DNA of 64,000 bases from Serinus canaria (taxonomy: Eukaryota; Chordata; Aves; Passeriformes; Fringillidae): NCBI RefSeq assembly GCF_022539315.1, contig NC_066314.1, positions 60,125,543 to 60,189,542 of the forward strand. Reading direction: 5' to 3'. The notes beneath the pieces are model-generated. The model had not been told where the DNA came from. It saw only the letters and a program-made list of their open reading frames with translations, and made no database searches. Position numbers and translations under genes: made by a program. This document shows, in pieces, positions 56,860 to 64,000 of this stretch; within the stretch, counting starts at the first letter, position 1; every line of letters starts with the position of its first letter.

Positions 56860-58348
56860 ATGGAAAGCTGGTATTTCAGACTGCACTTCCATCTCTGCTG
56901 GTTTGGCCTGCCCAACACTGTAATTTCACAGCTAGAACAACACTTGTGGGCTGACAGCCACTTCACCCAGACTCTCACTGCAGCTCACAGACAAAGCCAC
57001 TGCTTCTTACAAAGCTCAAGACTGTGGGCTGTCAGTTTTTGCCAGTGTCACACAGGAGTGCAGCCGTGTCCCTGCAATGCAGCTGACCTTGTGGACAGCT
57101 GCAGCCAGGGGACAAAATGCTGCCTCTTAAGGGGGAGGGTGAGATTTAGGAACAGGCTCATGCTGAGAGCTGCAGGTGAAGGTAGGCACTTTTCAGGGAA
57201 GACAGAAAATAAAGCCCATCCTTCAGAGACACCTGGCATCCCCAGATATCATGTGTGTCACTGATAGACCTGCCTTTCCTAAACATAACCCTGTGGTGCC
57301 CCAGCAGAGGGGACAAGCAGGGGGCCAACAGACCTCTGCCACATCAGGAACATCAAGGAATGAGCCAGGACCAGGGGGTTCAACTGGAGCAAAAGGAGGC
57401 CAGGCAGGGCTGCCCCTATAGAGTACCCAGGACAGGTGTCCTGGGCTGAGCTGTCAGAGGGTCCTGGAGCTTGGATAACGTGGGGAGGCTCCAAGGCAGG
57501 CTGGGCAGGGCAGAGTTGTTTGTTGTTTGTTGTTGTTGTTGTTTCTTCAGAGTCAATGGCTGTTTGTACCAACTACTGCTCTACTTTGTATTTAAACTAC
57601 AAATGCATCTGGGCGCAGGCCAAAGTTATTCTCCCTGTGTGCAAATGGATCTTGTAACAAAGAATTTCTGGTAACAGAAGGAACAAATGTCTTTTCTCTT
57701 AGTGAAACCTGCTTTAGAAAAAAGATTTTTTTTTTCTTACAAACTTAGCAGAAACACTAATTTTAAGGTTTCTTCTCCTCTTGAATTCCATGCAGCCTGA
57801 CAACTCCACGATGGCTGAGAAGCCAGACTAGATATGATAGTACCTCAATACACAGCAAATCTCTAAACATGATTAGGTTGGAGTACCCTGAAATGTCTTT
57901 GAGAGCTGATATCATCCCCTCTCAACAACCATTCACTAACCAATTACTTGCCCACATTGTTTTTAGGTATTTCAAACAGCACTGATCTTAACATTGATCT
58001 GTAAAGGATTCCAGATGGTAATCCCCCTCTATTGTGAAAAACAAACATTTTTCTCTATCTTTTATCAGTATTTGCAGCTTGCAAATATATCACATATCTG
58101 AAGAAGTCTGTGACACGTTGGGGGAACTCCCACAGGCCTAGAAGACTTCAGGCAGAATCCCACTCTGTAATTCCCCCTTATCACATAACAATACACAAGA
58201 TATGAACAGCCTGAACCAAGTGCATTGACTAATGATTCCTGGCAAGAAACAGAAAGCTTCTCTCTTCCAGGAACAGAGCAGGAATATAAATTATTAGCTT
58301 TCAAACCACAAAACCATCCAATTAATCATCTGCAAACATCAATAACAG

Positions 58349-58350
58349 AT

Positions 58351-58385
<35 letters not shown>
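58349..58385. repeat. (ATAC)n/(AC)n microsatellite
   Basis: About four atac units followed by about ten ac units, then gagatatatat. Confidence 0.93.
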
Positions 58386-60744
58386 GAGATATATATAAAA
58401 TAACCAGAACCCAGAATGAACAGTGACACTGTTGTCTATGATGTCAGGGAACATCATTTCATGTCTTGCTTAAGTAGTCACCAGGTTCCTTCTGTTTGGT
58501 TGAAATATACACTAAATACCTTAAATCAGAATCAGAAATGAGCTATACAACAAATGATCAGTATCCATTTCAAGATAAACATGAGAAAAACAAACTACAT
58601 GATGAGAGGAGACACAGTACTGTGAACATTTGTTTTTCAGGAAGAAAAGTATATGGTGTGTGGCCTCTCTCTAGCACTGTACTTTCAGGCTAGTGGTCAC
58701 ATTCTGCTCCTCTTTTCCCTTTCAAATTCTCCCCTCCCGTTGGCACATCTATTCTGTACAGCCATAGCTGTCAGGGTAACATCCAAAACCCAAGGATTAA
58801 CAGAAGTGTGAAATTACCTTCAGCATTTGACACTGCAGAACAATTTAGGTGGACAGAAATATTATCCTATTAGCTCAACACTGAGTTATCCTTCTGCTGG
58901 TACAACCAGTTACCTGTTATCCCTAAAAAATGGCTCCCATTGGGATCTGTGTCCAGCATCTTGACCCCAGGCTGGTGATTATAACTGGAGAAAGCTGCAA
59001 GGGAAAAGCAGCAGCCATCCAGTTCCTCAAACATCATGTCCCAAAGCTCACTTTCATTTCTTCAATCACCAGCCAGCTTCTCAAAGCTTTTTTTTATGTA
59101 ACCTGCCAGAAGCATGGCCTGAGGCTGTGCAGTATCTGAGCCAGAAAGCTGAGACTACATACAAACAACCACAAGAAAGAGAAGAGGCTTTGGGGATTGT
59201 GCCTGTTTTCTCAGGGGAAAGCTGGTGTTATCAGCTTTGAAGACAAAGTTTATTTATCAACTGCCTAAGCAGGCTGCTTGATGTTAGCAGACAGGGTTAG
59301 AGATCCTTTTGAAAGGCACCTGGGCTGTGGTGTATCTGCTCCTGGCAAATACAGGTCTCCATTTCTGCAATTTCTGTCAACCATGGTCAGCACTGTGCAG
59401 AGGGCAAACCAGCCAATTGAGTTCCTTCAAGCTTTAATAGTTGTGAATCTTGAATTCTGAGGGGACAAGGGTACACACGTACCAGTGCCCCTGGTCCAGC
59501 AAAGTGCCCAAACTGAGAGGAGCCATCCTTGCCCATGCAGAAGAGCTTTGTGTTATCTGAAATACAATCCAGTCCCAGCATCCATGCCCACAGCACTTCT
59601 GACACACTGAACACCCAACTCACAGGCAGAATCTTATCTCAGATCTTTCTTAGGGAAGTTCCCTTCTCAAAAGTTATTTACTCTTTGAAGGCTTCCTCCT
59701 ATGCTCCTCTCCTTAAATTGCTATTTATTTCCTAAACCACAAACTTGCATGTACTTGAAAGATATATTTGCTAACAGACTTCCCAGTGCATTGTCTGATT
59801 GAAAGTAAGATTTCCCATAATGTACTGAGAGGAAAACTGTTTCCATGTCAGGAAAAGACAGTAGCAGGCTGTTAGCACTTTCATGTAAAATAACAAAATG
59901 CACATCCATAATTTCTCTAGGTTCAAATAAACACTTTGGTGAATATAGTGACATGAGACATCTGCCAAGTCCACAATACATTTCTTGTGCAAGAAGATTT
60001 TTCATCTATCTGAATGAGAAAACAGAGAACTCCACCTTCTGAAAAGCTGTAGCACTGACTGCTACTGAAAGAGCTAATGTCAAAATAAAAAACATGTTAA
60101 AATACTTTCTCCATTACAGTAGGTGGAAAACTAGTCCTTAAAAGTACAGAGATATTATCACTTTCCTTAATGCCTGAAAATGACAAGAAAGGATGAAAAA
60201 GACTGGGAATTAACTATTTCCACCTGACACCAATGTTGAATGCACTTACAGGGCAGAAAAACAAGCATCAGCCATGATAAGTTAATCAAGAAGCCTAGAT
60301 GAAAAAGGCAGATGTTAATGCTGTGAAGCAATCACGTCTGGCAATTCCACACATGTGAGGTGTTCAGGTTTCCTTGGCCTTCAGGAAGGTCAGAAGTTAA
60401 AGCCAGGAGAAAACTCCCAGTGGGCCAGCTGTATGTCACCAGTGCATCCCCTTTCTTAAGATATTTTGCTTTTAACCACAGCTGAGTTCCTTGCATAACA
60501 TCTCTCATCCATACTGAGCCACTTAAATAAAGATATCAATTACTAGCCACATAAAAGGCTTCAATCATTGATCCAGAAAATCAGCTTAGTTTCCCTTGGC
60601 TTTTGCATGAACTCAATTATGGAGATGTGGGGCACTGGAATAGAAATCCAAACTGCAGAAACACTGTAAATATATTTACTTAGCTAATATCCAAAGCTTC
60701 CCCGGCACGAATGGCACCAAAATTCAGCATATCAAGCTCTTGTA

Positions 60745-60758
60745 TTGCCACCTCGTGG
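60745..60758 (-). promoter_or_regulatory. CTCF-like motif, minus strand
   Basis: The reverse complement reads ccacgaggtggcaa, one mismatch from the CTCF core CCASYAGRKGGCR (G for Y at position 5). It stands in locally CpG-containing sequence (ccccggcacgaatgg, gcacgtataac) unlike the CpG-poor surroundings. Sequence match only; binding is not shown. Confidence 0.35.
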
Positions 60759-61490
60759 CTGATGCACGTATAACTTGGCTTTACGGGGAGGAGAGTGGAT
60801 CAGGAATTCCTTCTGTTACATAAGGGAATAAATGCTGGCACAAATCGAAGCAGAGCTTTAAACTGAGTTACATTTAATAATGACACTTTGCAATGGAATG
60901 ATAATCTTCTCTGAAAGAGGAATAGGAATCAAATACTGGGTGAAAACTCGGGCATGAAGTGGAAACTTCAGTGAACACCTCACCCATGATGTGCCAGCTC
61001 TGCACTCGTCCCTCAGCCTGGCACTCTTCCTGGAGGGACACAAAAGACACCGATGCCACTAATGAGTGACTTCAAAATTATTCCAATTAAGTAACCTGAC
61101 CTGGAAATGCTTTGAATATGCCCCAGGTGATTTGATATTCAATTGACATAGAGAGAGCTGTGGTTTATAGGAAACATTACCTTTCTTTGGGAATGACATC
61201 CCACAATACTGTAGGGGTTGGCTTTGATTATATCTGCATCTACCTGAGAATAGGGAAGGGCAAAGGAGCCATGGGCTCAGTGAAGAGCAAGGAGGAAAAT
61301 ACAACTGGAGGGGTGCCTACCACTGGAAGTGACATCAGCTACTGCCCAGAGAACTGTGCGGGTGCTCCCCAGGCTCCACCCAGGCCTTTCATACCAGCAT
61401 TTTATATTTACTCTAATTTTGCATAGCAGTTCCCTGAACTGTCCAAGTAATTTCCTTCAAACCACCAGGAAGTTTATACACCTGCACTAG

Positions 61491-61503
61491 CAAGCAGAGG
61501 GCG
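61491..61503 (+). promoter_or_regulatory. CTCF-like motif, plus strand
   Basis: caagcagagggcg matches the CTCF core CCASYAGRKGGCR at all but position 2. It points away from the motif at 60745. Sequence match only. Confidence 0.38.
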
Positions 61504-63490
61504 TTTCAGTTTCCATATTTACTTTTATATTCTGAAAGCAAAAGGGTTTTCTCTTTTCCATCAACATCATCCAGAATACTAAGGCAGCCAGGATAAAGGA
61601 TTCATTCTGAAAAACTGAATTAGAAAAAGAAACATTCTTATTCTCATTATTATGGCTTGTTAGTTTTTGTTTTAATCTGTGCTATTTTTCCAAGTACATT
61701 GCCATGAAAATAAAGATCCTTTCATGACTATTCTATTTATCATAATGGAAGCTAAGCCTTTACTATCAGTTCTGGATTTCCTTGTGTGAAAATGCTTTCA
61801 AAATGCCTGAAAAAATAATTTGCTTACAAGGCTACAATAAATTGCTTTATGATTTATAGGAAGACAATCACACCTAAAGATTGATGATTTATAATGGAAA
61901 GACTAAGCACCCTAATCATCTCTAACTGCATCCACATTTCTTCTACTTAGGCTTAGCCTGTGTCCTAATGGGATTTAGTCCTGAACACTTCCGACTTTCC
62001 CTGGTTACATTACTGGTATCCCATTATACAGCCAAGAGAGATCACCCTTGGCTTTGCCCTAATCTTTTAAGTGAATGGTTCTCAGAATTAATAATCTGAC
62101 CATTACAGTATAGCAGGGTGGCAAAATAGTCACAAAAGTTTTCTCAGTTATGTCACAAGCAAATGCTTTGTTAGTGAGGGATACCAACCCATAAGCTTTG
62201 GGGGAAAGATCCCATGTGCCTATACACATTGTGTAATTACTTAGACTTCATGGGAGGTGCAGAACTTTCTTCCCAATACTTTTATCTTATTTGAAAATTA
62301 ACTCTATGCATGACTGTTTGTGGAGAATGGAGAGATTTTGGACTTAGGATACTGTCATGTCTAAAAAAGCTGTGTAAAACAAAGAATAATTGCTGAAAGC
62401 TAACAAGCCACAAATAATAACATTATCACAACAGCATTTTTAAAATAAAGAGGATTTTTATAGTTCGATCTGGGTTTGGGGCTGTTTTAGAAAAAGCCAG
62501 TATTGAAACTGAATTTGATGGGAGTCTAAAATCAAGGACAAAAGCAGCTGTCAGCTGCAAACCCCTGGGTTGTTGTAAAATAAAAAAAAAATTATTTAGC
62601 ATAGAAAAATATGAAAGCATATTCCATATTAATTGGCCTGGGTTTTGAAGGATGAATATTAAATCTAAAACAATATCAATATGGCACAAAGACCAATTAA
62701 AAACAGCTATGCACCTAACAGAGGACATACAAAGAGGTCCACGGAACAGAAACAAAATTCAACAAGCAATTACAGCAGAAAAAGAGAGGAGAAGAAAGGA
62801 ACACACAAACACCAAATACCTCTGGGTGGAGAGAGATGAGGAAACAGGGAACAAGTTAATTTTTAGCTGAAAAAGATGACAAGATAAAAAAATAGATATA
62901 CTGAAAATAAGATCAAATGAAATGTGTTTACTTAAATTTGAGGGAGGGTGACAAACCTCATCAAAGGAAAACTATTCATTCAAATGCTCTGACTAATCTG
63001 AGAGATAAAAGCTGCAGAGAGATTAAGGACTGCAGAAAATACCAAATGTCCTCTTGCCTACAGACACCACAGAGCCAGGCTACCCCTTCGATGTACATGA
63101 CAAGTAAGTGCTTTTCCCACCCCTCATAAAGGAAAAACCCTTCAGAGTACAGCATAAGCAATAATAAGAAAAGAGGTGTATTGGTATGAGGTGTGCTCTG
63201 GAAGGCAGTGAGCACAACCAGAGCATCTGCCATCACAAGGTGATTATCCCAGCCCCAGGGAATTTGCTGGACAGGGGCTGGGGGAGGTGGATGCTAAAGC
63301 TCATGCTGATATTGTGGAGCTTTGTGCTGGTTCACCATCCCAGCAGCCACAGGCTGTCCCTGTGAAATGAAAGCAGAGGTACAGGAGACATGAATAAAGA
63401 ACGAAATAGCAAAAATTAGCTCTGAACCAGAATCAACTGGTTCACTGTTGGTAACACAACACAGCATCTCAGAGACTTCAAAGAAGTAAA

Positions 63491-63830
63491 TTTCTGGTCC
63501 TTCACCGGTTCCACTGCCCTTCTCTGGACACGCTCCAGCACCTCAATGTCTTTTGTGTCATGAAGGGCCCAAAACTGGACACAGGATTTGGGGTGTGGCC
63601 TCACTAGTGCTGAGCAGAGGGACAGCCACTGCCCTGGTCCTGCTGACCCCACTCTTGCTGACAGAGGCCAGGATGCCATTGGGCTTCTTGGCTACCTGGG
63701 CCCACTGCTGGCTCATGTTCAGCTACCCCCAACCAGCAGCCCCAGGCTGCTTTTCCCCAGGCAGCTTTCCAGTCACTCTTCTCTCAGCCTGTCACATGGC
63801 AGGGGTGGTTGTGAGCCAACAAGGGAAGGA
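63491..63830 (-). mobile_element. CR1 LINE ORF2 fragment (reverse transcriptase C-terminal side)
   Basis: The minus-strand reading frame has [19 protein letters not shown] then [19 protein letters not shown], close to the CR1 consensus near the end of ORF2 ([38 protein letters not shown]). The nucleotide match covers ctctggacacgctccagcac to cagcctgtcacatggcaggg. Truncated at both ends and cannot be active. Confidence 0.92.
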
Positions 63831-64000
63831 AAAGGGATTATGTGAAGCCACTGGCCCCTTCCAACACAAACAAATCAAATCATCTGCTCCAGCTGGGCCT
63901 TTACCTGAACCTACAGCAAGGAAGAACTTGCCATAGTCATTGTTTTTGCTAGCACTTAAATAGGAATAGGGAATGCTGGAAAATAAGAATTTCAGCTGAG
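63831..64000. other. Intergenic end of window
   Basis: Nothing recognised. Confidence 0.6.

Larger units (their letters stand above)
56866..63490. other. Intergenic, mostly unique
   Basis: Contains an (ATAC)n-(AC)n microsatellite (58349-58385) and two CTCF-like motifs (60745-60758 and 61491-61503). The 61.6-62.7 kb stretch is AT-rich. I recognise no gene. Confidence 0.7.

Noticed and set aside
63553..63936. 127-codon plus-strand ORF
   Set aside because: It is the antisense of the CR1 ORF2 fragment.

Overview
The window looks like songbird (passerine) nuclear DNA. It holds the 3' two-thirds of one protein-coding gene, plakophilin-2 (PKP2), on the + strand, followed by about 33 kb of repeat-bearing DNA in which I recognise no further gene. 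The bird assignment rests on three things. The exons encode a PKP2 clearly alignable to, but diverged from, the mammalian protein. There are fragments of CR1, the dominant avian LINE. There are seven copies of a roughly 370-420 bp solo LTR of a type I associate with passerine genomes (recalled, not searched).

Region 1-30,267: twelve PKP2 coding exons can be placed at base resolution from reading frame, GT/AG sites and agreement with the human exon lengths and phases. By human numbering these are exons 2-5 and 7-14; human alternative exon 6 is not seen. Exon 1, with the start codon and promoter, lies upstream of the window. Exons 2-3 give the basic, disordered head that binds desmosomal partners and 14-3-3 proteins. 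Exons 4-13 give the armadillo-repeat domain. Exon 14 gives the short C-terminal tail and the stop at 30,265-30,267. A likely polyadenylation signal lies at 31,139.

The oddest spot is the 3' end of exon 12. The exon is one base shorter than the human exon, which puts exons 13-14 out of frame. The same place carries an exact 41-bp tandem duplication that includes the splice donor. This is either an assembly error or a real lesion that would replace the last ~50 residues without an early stop.

The introns hold two of the LTRs (7.0 and 26.6 kb), a ~210-bp tandem duplication (4.4-4.8 kb), short tandem repeats at exon 3, and an unexplained antisense open frame with an acceptor-like edge (8.8-9.0 kb).

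Region 31,160-64,000 is intergenic. It contains five more LTR copies (37.8, 47.4, 51.1, 54.9 and 56.5 kb), several with readable 6-bp target-site duplications, and one expanded by a 26-unit pentanucleotide microsatellite. It also contains four CR1 fragments, a 15-unit hexanucleotide repeat (41.6 kb), a duplicated 108-bp segment (37.4 and 38.9 kb), and two CTCF-like motifs in divergent orientation near 60.7 and 61.5 kb. YARS2, expected next on this side from human gene order, is not found here.

I found no tRNA, rRNA, CRISPR or new multigene system.
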